NCBI GenBank assembly: GCA_040218535.1
Contig: JAVJRG010000005.1
Coordinates: 1,178,001 to 1,242,000 of the forward strand
Origin: Lacipirellulaceae bacterium
Lineage (GTDB): Bacteria > Planctomycetota > Planctomycetia > Pirellulales > Lacipirellulaceae
Reading direction: 5' to 3'
DNA length: 64,000 bases
The notes under the pieces were generated by a model, which saw only the letters and a program-made list of their open reading frames with translations, was not told the DNA's origin and made no database searches. A program made the translations under genes and the position numbers. This document shows positions 18,000 to 27,130 of this stretch, piece after piece. Numbering within the stretch: the first letter of the stretch is position 1; the number at the start of each line of letters is the position of its first letter.

Positions 18000-19247
18000 C
18001 TAGCAAGACCGAGCGAGTCGTATCCCCGTAAATTGCCAGCGACTGCTTGCGTGAAAGAAATTACGGTAGGTGAGTCGTCGGTGCGATTCGGGCGTCGCAC
18101 ACGAGGCCCCTCGTAGCACGTGCTGATTGCACATGAACTTTCCATTGTACTCCCCCAACGCTCCTTCTGCTGCCCGATAGCCTGGGTAGCCCGTGTATTG
18201 CGACGAGGTCCACTGCCATCGCGAACCCATCCAACCCTCGCCACGTCCACGCTCCGCTTGCGACTTAGCTGCATGCTCCCACTCAGCCTCCGTCGGCAAC
18301 CGGCAAGCCCGCCAACGCGCAAAAGCATCCGCTTCGTAAAGACTGACATGACAAACGGGCTCACTCGGATTGAGAGGCTGCGTCCCATTGTGGGTAAACA
18401 ATTCCCAAGAGTCCTTCGAATCAGATTTCTGCCAATAAAGAGGAGCGTTCCAGTCTTCGCGTTTCACAACATCCCAACCCTCGGATAACCAAAGTTCGGG
18501 CCTACTGTAGCCTTCATCTGCGATGAACTTGAGAAACTCTCCATTCGGGACGAGCGAGGAGGAAATCTCGAAAGGCTCAATGAACACCCGGTGACGGGGC
18601 AATTCGTTATCAAAGCAAAAGCCGTCCCCGGTGTGGCCAATTTCCACTAGTGCTTCCTCGTAGCTTAACCATTGCGAACTAGTGGAATCGTTATCGTGCT
18701 GTTCAAGCGGCTCTTTCAAAACCGCGGGTCGCAGAGGATTCTTCCAAAACGCGTGTTTGATGTCCGTAAGCAAAAGCTCCTGATGTTGCTGCTCATGATG
18801 CAACCCAAGCTCGATAATCTTTAGTAACTCGCCGGTGGGCTCCTCTGCCAGTAACGTCTCCATCCGCTTGTCGGTTTCGCCTCGGTACCGCATCACCTCG
18901 CTCACCGAAGGTCGCGAGAGCAGCCCGCGTTCAGGTCGAGGGTGGCGCTCGCCAACCGCGTTGTAATACGAATTGAAGAGGTAATTGAAGTCGGGACTAA
19001 TCGGCTCGTAGTCGGGATTGTCCTTGGCGAGGACAAAAGTCTCGAAGAACCAAGTCGTATGGGCAAGATGCCACTTCGCGGGGCTTGCGTCGGGCATCGA
19101 CTGCAGCAAGAAGTCCTCAGTCTGGAGATTCTCCACCAAGGCTTCCGACCAAGCACGCACCTCCCGATAGCGGGCGGCGAGTCGAGTCGCGTTTAACTGC
19201 GAAGTGGACGCTTCCGCGTCAGAGAGCTTCGTTGCGGTAGCATCCAT
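18000..19247 (-). CDS. egtB: Ergothioneine sulfoxide synthase EgtB
   Basis: 415 aa from the ATG at 19247; the frame is open to 19457 but the upstream part has no family character. N-terminal DinB-like domain with iron ligands HLAHTTWFFETF and HHEQQHQELLL (the HX3HXE type), then an FGE-sulfatase-like domain (FEISSSLVPNGEFLKF, CRLPTEAEWEHAA, WMGSRWQWT, LRGASCATPESH). Joins hercynine to a cysteine-derived thiol with O2. No C-terminal methyltransferase, so it is EgtB and not an OvoA-type fusion. No gene for EgtA, EgtC or EgtE is nearby. Confidence 0.92.
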   Translation of the reverse strand: MDATATKLSDAEASTSQLNATRLAARYREVRAWSEALVENLQTEDFLLQSMPDASPAKWHLAHTTWFFETFVLAKDNPDYEPISPDFNYLFNSYYNAVGERHPRPERGLLSRPSVSEVMRYRGETDKRMETLLAEEPTGELLKIIELGLHHEQQHQELLLTDIKHAFWKNPLRPAVLKEPLEQHDNDSTSSQWLSYEEALVEIGHTGDGFCFDNELPRHRVFIEPFEISSSLVPNGEFLKFIADEGYSRPELWLSEGWDVVKREDWNAPLYWQKSDSKDSWELFTHNGTQPLNPSEPVCHVSLYEADAFARWRACRLPTEAEWEHAAKSQAERGRGEGWMGSRWQWTSSQYTGYPGYRAAEGALGEYNGKFMCNQHVLRGASCATPESHRRLTYRNFFHASSRWQFTGIRLARSC

Positions 19248-19427
19248 AGGCCGCATTGTAGGCTTTTGCCCGGCAGAAGTGAAATCAGACCGATGGTTAG
19301 TTGCACCAAGGCGCGGCAGAAAGCCTTTCAACTCGCCCTGACCGTGCAGACTACCCATGCGGAATTGGCCACTTCTTCTGATAAAATGAACGCCCAGTCG
19401 GCTGCTTGGCGAAGCATGCCATACCGA

Positions 19428-19603
19428 TTTTGCACCAAGACAACCGGGCTTTTGCACCTATTCGAGAGGTGCCAAGAGCAAAAGTCGAGCAGCTTTCGAT
19501 CTACTGAAAGCCACAAGGCGTTTCAGTGTAATAACTTGCAGCGATACCGGACAGCAGAACAACAGGACTTTTGCACTTAGAAACACGTACACTGTGCAAA
19601 AGT
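19428..19603. promoter_or_regulatory. Cluster of TTTTGCAC motifs upstream of egtB
   Basis: TTTTGCAC at 19428, 19451 and 19569, plus inverse copies GAGCAAAAGT (19476) and GTGCAAAAGT (19594). ACTTTTGCAC at 19567 and its exact inverse at 19594 form a spaced palindrome. They could be operators for egtB or for the tRNA-Lys region, or remains of a repeat. Confidence 0.35.
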
Positions 19604-19636
19604 AAAAAACCGCTTGCGGCTTAGCCGCAAGCGGTT
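19603..19636 (-). terminator. Rho-independent terminator of tRNA-Lys
   Basis: Perfect 13-bp stem AACCGCTTGCGGC / GCCGCAAGCGGTT around TTA, followed on the minus strand by TTTTTTAC. It lies directly downstream of the minus-strand tRNA-Lys. Confidence 0.85.
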
Positions 19637-19652
19637 CGGTTTAAAAAAGAAA

Positions 19653-19726
19653 TGAGCCGGGAGCGACTCGAACGCTCGACCTACGGATTAAAAGTCCGTT
19701 GCTCTAACCAACTGAGCTACCGGCCC
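19653..19726 (-). tRNA. tRNA-Lys (anticodon TTT)
   Basis: 74 nt. Acceptor GGGCCGG pairs with CCGGCTC, discriminator A. D-arm GCTCAGTTGGTTAGAGC, anticodon stem ACGGA/TCCGT with loop CTTTTAA, T-arm CGAGCGTTCGAGTCGCTC. CCA is not encoded. A strong terminator follows. Confidence 0.97.
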
Positions 19727-19862
19727 GGTGCAGCCCCTTCGGGGCTACGGAAAGGAGGGATTCTAGTGCATTTTGGCTCGCGATGAAGGGCCTCGCACAA
19801 TGAAAAAGCCGCGAAAACTCAGGCGATTTAACTTGGGCTCAACGAAACCAGCCTCGGAGAAC

Positions 19863-19936
19863 TAGCCGCGGAGCTACGCCTCCGCCGGTGGTAGACGTCT
19901 TCGAATAGTCCCAGCGTCGGCGTCGCTCCGCGGCTA
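19863..19936. repeat. Palindromic element, family B copy 1
   Basis: TAGCCGCGGAGC at the left is the exact inverse of GCTCCGCGGCTA at the right, with further pairing between GCCTCCGCCG and CGTCGGCG. Same plan as 59232-59319. Lies between tRNA-Lys and a PEP-CTERM gene. Confidence 0.75.
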
Positions 19937-19979
19937 TTGGAAAAGTCATCGTGACTGACCGCTCTACAGGGAGTGCTGG

Positions 19980-20765
19980 TTACGAGCGGTTTTTCCGCAT
20001 CGCAGCAAACATGCCGACACAGATCAGTAGCATTGCGGAGGGCTCCGGAATCACCGCTGCGAGGTCATTCACGGTGAGGTTGTTCTCCGTGCTGAAGACG
20101 AAAGCATCAAGTAGCAGGCCGTCCTCGCGTCCGCCGATTTGGAAAGTGTAAGTACCAGCCGCAGGGACAACGTAAGGATCGGGACCGTTGCTGCCTGCCA
20201 GAATCACATCATTACTCGAATTATCGATCCCGCCGCCATTGTTGGTCGCGGGCTGGGTAATGCCAACCCAACCAAAGGTATCGAGAACGCTATTACTGCC
20301 TCTTGTTTTGTCAGCCGTTTGGCTGCCAAAGTTCAACGCTCGCACGGCTTCCGCGAACGTTGGGTACTGAAAGGTTGCAAATGAGGAAGGGACGAAAAAG
20401 CTATCGTTGCGGAAATACTCTTCATCGTCAGGTCCGCCAATGCTCGGAATACCAATCCGCGCATATAGAAAGTAAGTTCCGCTTTCTGGAAAGGTTACGT
20501 CGTATGTAACGGTGTCGTCATTAGCGCCGTTCGGAGCATCGGCCGTATCAAAAACCGACTCAATCGCAGTCCCACCGAATGCGTCAACATCACTGATTTC
20601 GTTCCATCCCGGGCCCGTTGTTGTATTCGTAAGTTGGACGTCAGCAACGGTTCCAGACTCTGCTTCGAAGTAAATCGTCGTAGCGTGAGAGAACTGAGCG
20701 AGGCTTAAGGACAAGCCGACGAGGAGAGAGAGCTTGAGAACATCATCACAACGTAGCCGTAGCAT
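19980..20765 (-). CDS. PEP-CTERM secreted protein
   Basis: 261 aa from the ATG at 20765. Signal peptide (LSLLVGLSLSLAQFSHA), then a jelly-roll-like domain resembling carbohydrate-binding modules (TIYFEAESGTVADVQL, SGTYFLYARIG, GTYTFQIGGREDGLLLDAFV). The C-terminus is a PEP-CTERM sorting signal: VIPEPSAML, a hydrophobic helix and a basic end RKNRS. Exosortase should process it for surface display. The YFEAESG and LLLDAFVF motifs resemble family-6-type carbohydrate-binding domains. No exosortase gene in the window. Confidence 0.85.
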   Translation of the reverse strand: MLRLRCDDVLKLSLLVGLSLSLAQFSHATTIYFEAESGTVADVQLTNTTTGPGWNEISDVDAFGGTAIESVFDTADAPNGANDDTVTYDVTFPESGTYFLYARIGIPSIGGPDDEEYFRNDSFFVPSSFATFQYPTFAEAVRALNFGSQTADKTRGSNSVLDTFGWVGITQPATNNGGGIDNSSNDVILAGSNGPDPYVVPAAGTYTFQIGGREDGLLLDAFVFSTENNLTVNDLAAVIPEPSAMLLICVGMFAAMRKNRS

Positions 20766-20993
20766 GAGCGTACCTTTCGAGTGCTTATCCGGGTGCCGTA
20801 CGAAACAGTGAGAGCCACTAGTCAAGCTAGGGCTTTCTCACGAAGGGCGGGAATAAACAGAAAAGCGCTGCCGCGGTCAATTCCAGAAACGGGCGAAACG
20901 GCAGGTGAAAGGAATTTCGTGAGAACTTCGCAAAATACCGCAAGTTTTGTGGGGGGCTCCCTTACGTTTGCAGCAGAAGTTCTTCGAAGGCAA

Positions 20994-22937
20994 CTATTTT
21001 TCGCGAACGAAATGTCCGAAGCCAGTGTTCAATTCTCGCACACGGTCCGTCCCGCGCCACACGACTTGCGTTGGCTCCTCGTCCGGTTCGTCGGCGTCGT
21101 GCAGAACGACCGTCCCCTGGAGACTATGCCAATCACGTCCTTGGATTTCCTTCACCAGTTTCGTGGGGATCGCGAACTCCAGATCGTAGCCGTCCTCGGT
21201 CCGTATGCCGCTTGCTTTCACGCCTCGATAGCTGCGGTCGCGACGAAAGCGACGAGCATCGACTTTTACTTCGCCGCTTTCAGTCGGGGCGAAGGCGCTA
21301 ATGGTCAGCCCCGTTCGCGTGTAGCGAGGTTCGGTGCTTCGCTTTTCAACTGGGCGGGGGTCAATCAGCAATTCCACCCGGTCAACCGCGGAGATCACTC
21401 GATCATCTTTGACTCGAACGGCAACATAAACTTGTTCACCTGCGGGACCATCGTTCTTGGGAACGTGGCGAGCGAAAAACTTTGCCGAGCCATCGCCAAC
21501 GCCCTGCCAACCGCGCGTGTTGCCAAGCAGCAATGGCTTCTCAGGGGTCGCATTACTGCGCTCCGGCCACGACTTGACCATGCCATCGATCGGCGGAAGT
21601 TCTGCAATCGTTGGGAACTCAAATCGCCGATCAATCACAACGGGAATCACTCTTTCACTAGTCAACGGGTCCTCTCCAACAGTCTTCAAAGTAGAAACCA
21701 TGGCCGTGCGAAAGAGTTGCTCGAACTCCATTGGTTCGGTGAAGGCTATTCGGACACGCAGTTCTTTACTGGTTCCGGGCGGGACGGTCAGGTCAAGCGT
21801 TCCCGGGTCGACAGTCAATCCCTTCAGTGGCAAGCCTTCCAACTCGCCCGACAGCTTGACTACTTCGGTCGACTTGTTGCTGACGCGGATTCCGATTTCG
21901 CCATCAGAGAAGCGATCCGCTGTCGATTCGCTCATCAGGATGGGTGCGACTTCGACAGCAGTTCCTTTCAGAAATGCATTCAGGCGGGTGATGGTTTGCT
22001 CGTCAACGACATCGGCGGCCAGAATACCATCAAGCCGCAAGTTAGCGATCTGCGGACCGTCTTTTTCCATCGTCAACCAAGTGACATGGTCGAACTCACC
22101 GTAGCTGTCTCCACGAAGTTGAGACACACCACCAGTGGTCGCCAGGGAGTAATACTCACGTTCGTTCCGACGATACTGTACGTAGTGATGTACGTGCCCG
22201 GCAAAGACTGTGTGCGGACGATCGATCAACAGTTGTTCGACTTTCTTCCAATTGGTTTGGTCGGGCTTGCCCTCAGCAAGGTCGCGTTCGGCGTAGGTCC
22301 AGAGCGGCTTGTGAAGGAAAACGAGCGTCCATCGTGCGTCGGAGTGTTCCTGCAAATCCTTGCTGATCCATGCGAGCTGCTCTTCGCTGATTCGTTCGCG
22401 AGGCTCTTCGCTGCAGAGACAAACAAAGTGAACGCCCTTGTAATCGAACGAATAGTACTCCTTGCCAAACCGTTCCCGCCACATCCGATGCAGTATCGGG
22501 TTGGTCACGTCGTGGTTCCCAGCGACGAAGAAAAACTTCATGTCGAGTTGGTCAACAAAACCGACGAACTCGTCCCACTCAGCCTTCGCTTGTTGCTCAT
22601 CGTCCGTGTAGCCTTCAATGAGGTCACCGACCGAAACCACGAACTCAGGACGCAGCATATTCAGTTTATTAACAGCATCCATCCAGACCCCGGGGCGATG
22701 TCCGCCAGTCCGGTCGGTCACGATCGCGAACTGGAACCTTTCTGGGTCGTTCAGCAGGGGTTTGTTCGTCCAGGGAGTTGGCCCTTCAAGGGGGGGCAAC
22801 AGCATGCCAACAGCCTCATCGCTTTCCGGTGGCGTGCCTTGAGGCGAGTCGGTCTCTGGATGGGCGAAGCAATGCAGGGAGGAAAGCATTCCCGAGAGAA
22901 GGACGAAAAACGAAAGACGTATATTGGAAAAATGCAT
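20994..22937 (-). CDS. Secreted metallophosphoesterase with C-terminal beta domain
   Basis: 647 aa. Signal peptide (FFVLLSGMLSSLHCFA), then a calcineurin-like phosphoesterase domain (~residues 70-300) with FAIVTDRTGG, VVSVGDLIEGY, FVAGNHDVTNP, FLHKPLW and FAGHVHHYV. The first block reads D-R-T instead of D-x-H, a variant found in some branches. The C-terminal ~200 residues look like a beta-sandwich similar to CBM9 (VYVAVRVKDDRV, YDLEFAIP). Probably periplasmic or surface phosphatase or phosphodiesterase; the substrate is unknown. Divergent from the GNAT gene. Confidence 0.85.
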   Translation of the reverse strand: MHFSNIRLSFFVLLSGMLSSLHCFAHPETDSPQGTPPESDEAVGMLLPPLEGPTPWTNKPLLNDPERFQFAIVTDRTGGHRPGVWMDAVNKLNMLRPEFVVSVGDLIEGYTDDEQQAKAEWDEFVGFVDQLDMKFFFVAGNHDVTNPILHRMWRERFGKEYYSFDYKGVHFVCLCSEEPRERISEEQLAWISKDLQEHSDARWTLVFLHKPLWTYAERDLAEGKPDQTNWKKVEQLLIDRPHTVFAGHVHHYVQYRRNEREYYSLATTGGVSQLRGDSYGEFDHVTWLTMEKDGPQIANLRLDGILAADVVDEQTITRLNAFLKGTAVEVAPILMSESTADRFSDGEIGIRVSNKSTEVVKLSGELEGLPLKGLTVDPGTLDLTVPPGTSKELRVRIAFTEPMEFEQLFRTAMVSTLKTVGEDPLTSERVIPVVIDRRFEFPTIAELPPIDGMVKSWPERSNATPEKPLLLGNTRGWQGVGDGSAKFFARHVPKNDGPAGEQVYVAVRVKDDRVISAVDRVELLIDPRPVEKRSTEPRYTRTGLTISAFAPTESGEVKVDARRFRRDRSYRGVKASGIRTEDGYDLEFAIPTKLVKEIQGRDWHSLQGTVVLHDADEPDEEPTQVVWRGTDRVRELNTGFGHFVREK

Positions 22938-23075
22938 AGCAAGTCACTGGACGGTTCGTTGGAAGGGGGTATCGAGCCTCAGCAGGCTCCGCCTAGTCTA
23001 ACGAGTACACTGGCAAATGCATGTCAGGAAATGATGAAGATCAACGGGAAACTCCGAGAACCAATAGGAATCAGG

Positions 23076-23558
23076 ATGAGACAAACAGCAGTAGCGGACC
23101 TGTCGAGCCCTCTTCACGCCGCCGCGGTACTCGACTTGCTCGACGAGTACGCTAGGGGAATTACCGGCACCGGAAAGCCGCTGCCAGAGTTTGTCAGAGC
23201 AAACCTGATTCACGAGCTCTCACAACGCCCCGATTGCTGCGCGGTTCTCGCTTTCGTCGACGAGCAGCCCGCAGGGCTAGCGATCTGCTTTGAAGGATTC
23301 TCGACTTTCGCGTGCAAGCCGATCCTCAATATCCACGATTTCGTCGTGGCAGAAGCATTTCGGGGCCAGGGCCTCGCCAGAGATTTGCTCGCCAAAGTAG
23401 AAGAAGTGGCGAAGTCCAATGGTTGCTGCAAACTGACGCTTGAAGTGCTCGAAGGCAACGAGCGAGCCCGGCAAGTTTATCAGCGGTATGGTTTCGCGAG
23501 CTACGAACTCGACCCAGAGATGGGACGAGCTGTCTTTCTTGAGAAAACGATCAAGTGA
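23076..23558 (+). CDS. GNAT-family N-acetyltransferase
   Basis: 160 aa from the ATG at 23076 with AGGAATCAGG just upstream; ATGs at 23031 and 23034 are alternatives. Compact GNAT fold: hydrophobic beta-4 ILNIHDFVVAEAFRG, the acetyl-CoA P-loop RGQGLARDLL, and the C-terminal ERARQVYQRYGF. It transfers an acetyl group to an unknown amine. The open frame runs far upstream (from 20781) only as antisense of the phosphoesterase gene, not as a real N-terminal extension. Confidence 0.88.
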   Translation: MRQTAVADLSSPLHAAAVLDLLDEYARGITGTGKPLPEFVRANLIHELSQRPDCCAVLAFVDEQPAGLAICFEGFSTFACKPILNIHDFVVAEAFRGQGLARDLLAKVEEVAKSNGCCKLTLEVLEGNERARQVYQRYGFASYELDPEMGRAVFLEKTIK

Positions 23559-23581
23559 CGGCAGTTTTGAGTGGCCGTAAG

Positions 23582-26500
23582 TTACGGAGGCGTCGGAATC
23601 GGATTAGGCTCGTCAACTACAGTGCCTGAGGTGACAACAGTGCCCGTGTTATTGGTATCTACGTCAGCCAGGTTTGCGACGCTAAAGTTACCATTCACTT
23701 GATTGAGCTCGTAGCCATTGTTAGCAGCGTTGCCTGGGGCAGCAGTGTTACTGCTGCCGGCTGTTCCGTCGCCTCCAAGGTTCAGCTTCAAGTCGGCTGC
23801 AGCGTCGTCGACCTGGATGCGGACGGGAACACCTGTGGCTGCATTGAGGTTGACGAACGTGTTGTCGAGGACTGTTACATTCACGTCGCCTGTTCCTTCA
23901 GCCCGGATGTCAGAGGTAAACGCAGTCGGGTCGTCGTTGCTAAAGACATTATCTTCGACCAGCAGATTAATCGTCTTGGCAGTGCCTCCTGATGTTGTGA
24001 GCAGGAAGGCCTCCGCACTGCCGGAATTCGTCACCGCGTTATTCGTCATCCGAACATTTGAAGTCGCGGCACTGTTGAAGTCGAGTTCCATGGCTGCCAA
24101 TGCTGAAGTGACATTCATGGCGTTGATTGTGACGTTCTCTGAATTAGTGATGCTGATTGCGGTGCCCGTGATGTTGGCCAAGGTGCCTCCATCGCCAGCA
24201 GTTGTTCCGCCTTCCCCAACGGTGATGATGCCGCCTGTTACGTTGTTGAGGACAATGGCCTGAGCCGCACCGTCGGCGGAAACGCTCTGGAAAGTCGCTC
24301 CATTGGCGGTGATGCTCGAATTCGAGATGTCTATTCCAGTGCCGGTCGTCGTTGTGATCGTGTTCGTAGCGCCGGTCACTTCCAAGGTTTGCGTGTTGGC
24401 GACCAAGAGGCCGGTACCACTGGTCGTGTTGATGTTGAGATCTTCGAAGCTGGTTTCGCTATTCGTGTTGCCAGTCACAGTGACTGCGTCGTTCGCGCCT
24501 GTGGTAAGATCGAGCTGCCCCGAGATGCGTGTTCCGCCACCAGTGTTGTCGAGCACCTGGATGCCGGCGCCTGTGTCAGTAACGGTAGCATCGACGACCA
24601 CCGTTGCGCGTGCGTTGTCAGCAACCACGATCGAGCTGCTAGCGCTGTTCGTAATTTCACCCACGTAAGTGACGATGGCCGAGACCGTTCCGCCCGTCGA
24701 GCTGCTGTTGCGAACAACCAGTGCGTCGCCTGTGGGGTTTGTGATGGTCGCGTCGCTGAATACGAAAGTTCCCTGAGAACCATTCAGGATGTCGATGCCA
24801 GCGTCACCGCCGTTCATCGTGATCTGGTCGTTAAAGCGATAGGCCCCGTCAGCATTGTTGAATTGCAAGCCATCACCATTATTGACGTTGAAGACCCCCG
24901 CACCGGTGGTTGCTTCGTTAAAGTCAAGCGTCCCATTGTGCCCCGAAGAAACGGCCAATGCGGACGCAGCGTTGGCTTGATTGACTTGCCCGGTGAAGCT
25001 CAGTGATCCATTACCATCCTGGACATTGATCGCCGTGCCGGTTGGATCCGTAATCGTGGTGTCTGTTAGGGTGATCGTGCCGTCGGTCCCGTTCAGCATG
25101 TCGATTCCGGCGTCGCCGCCGTTTAGTTCAACAGGCCCATTGATCACGTACTGACCATCGGCGTTGTCGAACTGCAAGCCGGTCCCGTTTTGGGCATCGA
25201 CGATCAGGGCTCCAGCGGCTGAGCCTGCTGGGAGGACCATGTTGACGGTACCCGTGTGGCCGCCGTCTGCAGAGAAGGCGGCTGCGCTGCTGGCTGCCGC
25301 ACCTTGAGCGATCTGGCCAATCAGATTCACGTTCGCGTCACCACCGGTGATTTTCACACCAGCTTCACCCGCGGCATCGCCAGCGTCTGTCACGGTGACG
25401 TCGGTCAGATTGTACGTTGCATTCGACCCAACAAGTTCGACACCGTGGCTGGCTGTATTGTCGACCGTCACGTTGTTCACGTTGAGCGTCCCCGTGCCGG
25501 TTGCTTCGGAGCGAATGCCTACGTCGCCATTTGTAATTTGGAAGTTGTTCACTTCCATCGTCGTGGTATCAGCAAGTGAGCCAGCACTTACCTGTACTGC
25601 AGCGAGCGGTGCACCGTCAATCACGGGAACCGCACCTGCACCAGCCCCTAGGGTTGTTTCAGGAAGTTGGAAGACGCCAAAGTCAAGCGAGTTGATCGTG
25701 TGCACGATGCCGCCGCCCTCGCCTAGGAAACGCTGATCGGTCTGCAGGGTGGCAGACTCGCCAGTGTGAGTGCTGCCGGCATGGACAAGAACGATATCGT
25801 CTTCCATCGAGTTGGCGAAGATGTCGTCCAGGCTAGTTAGCGGGCTCTCGAATGTTCCGTCCCCAGGAGCCGTGGCGGTGCTATCGACATGAACGATGCG
25901 TTGCACATCGCCATTCTCGTCTGTCATGTCGGTAACGCCCATAAAGAACGTACGCTGTTGGGTGGCAACGTACATCGGTCGATACACAGGTTCTCGCATG
26001 CGATCGTTGATGTTGTGTAGCTTGCTTGAGGGACCAGAACTGACTCGACCAGGTGTCCAGATGACTTGAAATGTCGTCACTGTGCCAAACTCGTCGTCGT
26101 CGCTGATGCCGAGATCGATAGCCAGATCGTTATACACGTAGCCACGAGCACCCAGCTTGTAACCTCCGGTACTCACCTGATTCCCGTCGAGCTGGTACCC
26201 CCCCGCGTATCCCCAGAAATTTGTCTCAGGTACGCGTAGGGCAATCTCTCCCGTGACGTTTGATAGCGAGACATCCCCACGAGCACTTTCTGATCGTCGA
26301 ATGACATTCCCCGTGTAGAAGAAGTCGTTGGTCATGGCCGTGTCACTGATCTTGATTCCGTTTCCTGGAATATTTGCGTTGAAGCGGAGATCGATCATGT
26401 CACCCAAGGTCTCGAAGCTGATACCACCTTGATTGAAGTAGTTCTCAAGGTTGGTCTCCATACCGTCATACCATCCGCTGACGCCGAAGATGCGAGTTCC

Positions 26501-26878
26501 ACCCGCAACGGGGTCCTCGTACCGCCAGCGTGTTCCGACACCAAGATTCATGCCAAAGTCGCCGCTGTTGCTTTCACGCCATTGCGCTTCAGCGAAGTAG
26601 ATGCCATAGTCGGACGGACGAGCGAGGCGGCCGCCGATGGCAGTTTCACCCTGTTCTTGAGCATAGCCATTTGTGCTGTGCCAGATCCGCAGTGGCGTCG
26701 TCCCGAGATTGATTCTGCCTGCACGGGAGGTGGAGTACGGTGTCCCGGCTTCTTGGCCATTCGCCACGCCGCCGCTAACTGCTAGCAGCCCGGCGGCAAC
26801 CCAGGCAAAGCCTAAGATGGCAGCGCGGATCGTCTTGAGACAACTCTTCTTGGCCTGTGGTATTGCTTGACTCGACAC
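23582..26878 (-). CDS. Large secreted beta-helix protein with inverse-autotransporter-like N-terminus
   Basis: 1098 aa, GTG start. Signal peptide, then ~residues 45-290 resemble the beta-barrel domain of inverse autotransporters (intimin/invasin group): GEKAIGG-like TAIGGRLARPSDYG, NLGVGTRW, FGVSGWYDG, WGYAGGYQLDGNQ, ARGYVYNDLAIDLG. After a linker, ~residues 335-1060 form a right-handed beta-helix of short Asn/Thr/Gly-rich turns. Two longer modules repeat (GLQFDNADGQYVINGPVELN and GLQFNNADGAYRFNDQITMN, each followed by GGDAGID). The C-terminus is PNPIPTPP with no PEP-CTERM tail. Probably a surface adhesin or passenger; the barrel assignment is moderately sure. Confidence 0.75.
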   Translation of the reverse strand: MSSQAIPQAKKSCLKTIRAAILGFAWVAAGLLAVSGGVANGQEAGTPYSTSRAGRINLGTTPLRIWHSTNGYAQEQGETAIGGRLARPSDYGIYFAEAQWRESNSGDFGMNLGVGTRWRYEDPVAGGTRIFGVSGWYDGMETNLENYFNQGGISFETLGDMIDLRFNANIPGNGIKISDTAMTNDFFYTGNVIRRSESARGDVSLSNVTGEIALRVPETNFWGYAGGYQLDGNQVSTGGYKLGARGYVYNDLAIDLGISDDDEFGTVTTFQVIWTPGRVSSGPSSKLHNINDRMREPVYRPMYVATQQRTFFMGVTDMTDENGDVQRIVHVDSTATAPGDGTFESPLTSLDDIFANSMEDDIVLVHAGSTHTGESATLQTDQRFLGEGGGIVHTINSLDFGVFQLPETTLGAGAGAVPVIDGAPLAAVQVSAGSLADTTTMEVNNFQITNGDVGIRSEATGTGTLNVNNVTVDNTASHGVELVGSNATYNLTDVTVTDAGDAAGEAGVKITGGDANVNLIGQIAQGAAASSAAAFSADGGHTGTVNMVLPAGSAAGALIVDAQNGTGLQFDNADGQYVINGPVELNGGDAGIDMLNGTDGTITLTDTTITDPTGTAINVQDGNGSLSFTGQVNQANAASALAVSSGHNGTLDFNEATTGAGVFNVNNGDGLQFNNADGAYRFNDQITMNGGDAGIDILNGSQGTFVFSDATITNPTGDALVVRNSSSTGGTVSAIVTYVGEITNSASSSIVVADNARATVVVDATVTDTGAGIQVLDNTGGGTRISGQLDLTTGANDAVTVTGNTNSETSFEDLNINTTSGTGLLVANTQTLEVTGATNTITTTTGTGIDISNSSITANGATFQSVSADGAAQAIVLNNVTGGIITVGEGGTTAGDGGTLANITGTAISITNSENVTINAMNVTSALAAMELDFNSAATSNVRMTNNAVTNSGSAEAFLLTTSGGTAKTINLLVEDNVFSNDDPTAFTSDIRAEGTGDVNVTVLDNTFVNLNAATGVPVRIQVDDAAADLKLNLGGDGTAGSSNTAAPGNAANNGYELNQVNGNFSVANLADVDTNNTGTVVTSGTVVDEPNPIPTPP

Positions 26879-27130
26879 TTGGTAGCTCGCTCAAAGGTCG
26901 GCGGAGGCTGCCAGAGACGCAGATTTGCGATGTGGGCAAAGTCCGCGCAATCGGCAAGGTTTAACATGCTCCAGCTATCGGTATCGGCCCCTGAGAAGTT
27001 TGCCTTGAGAAACAAGGCGGCAAAATCGGCAAACTCTCTCTATTTTTACATGCGGCAAGATCGACCTTTTGGCAGCACCGAGAGGTCAATACACTCCGCG
27101 GAGCAACTTCACCAACCAAGGGGTTCACCC

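Noticed and set aside
20781-23030. Very long plus-strand open frame upstream of the GNAT gene
   Set aside because: It is the exact antisense of the secreted metallophosphoesterase, whose motifs are clear; the GNAT domain alone has its own start and Shine-Dalgarno at 23076.
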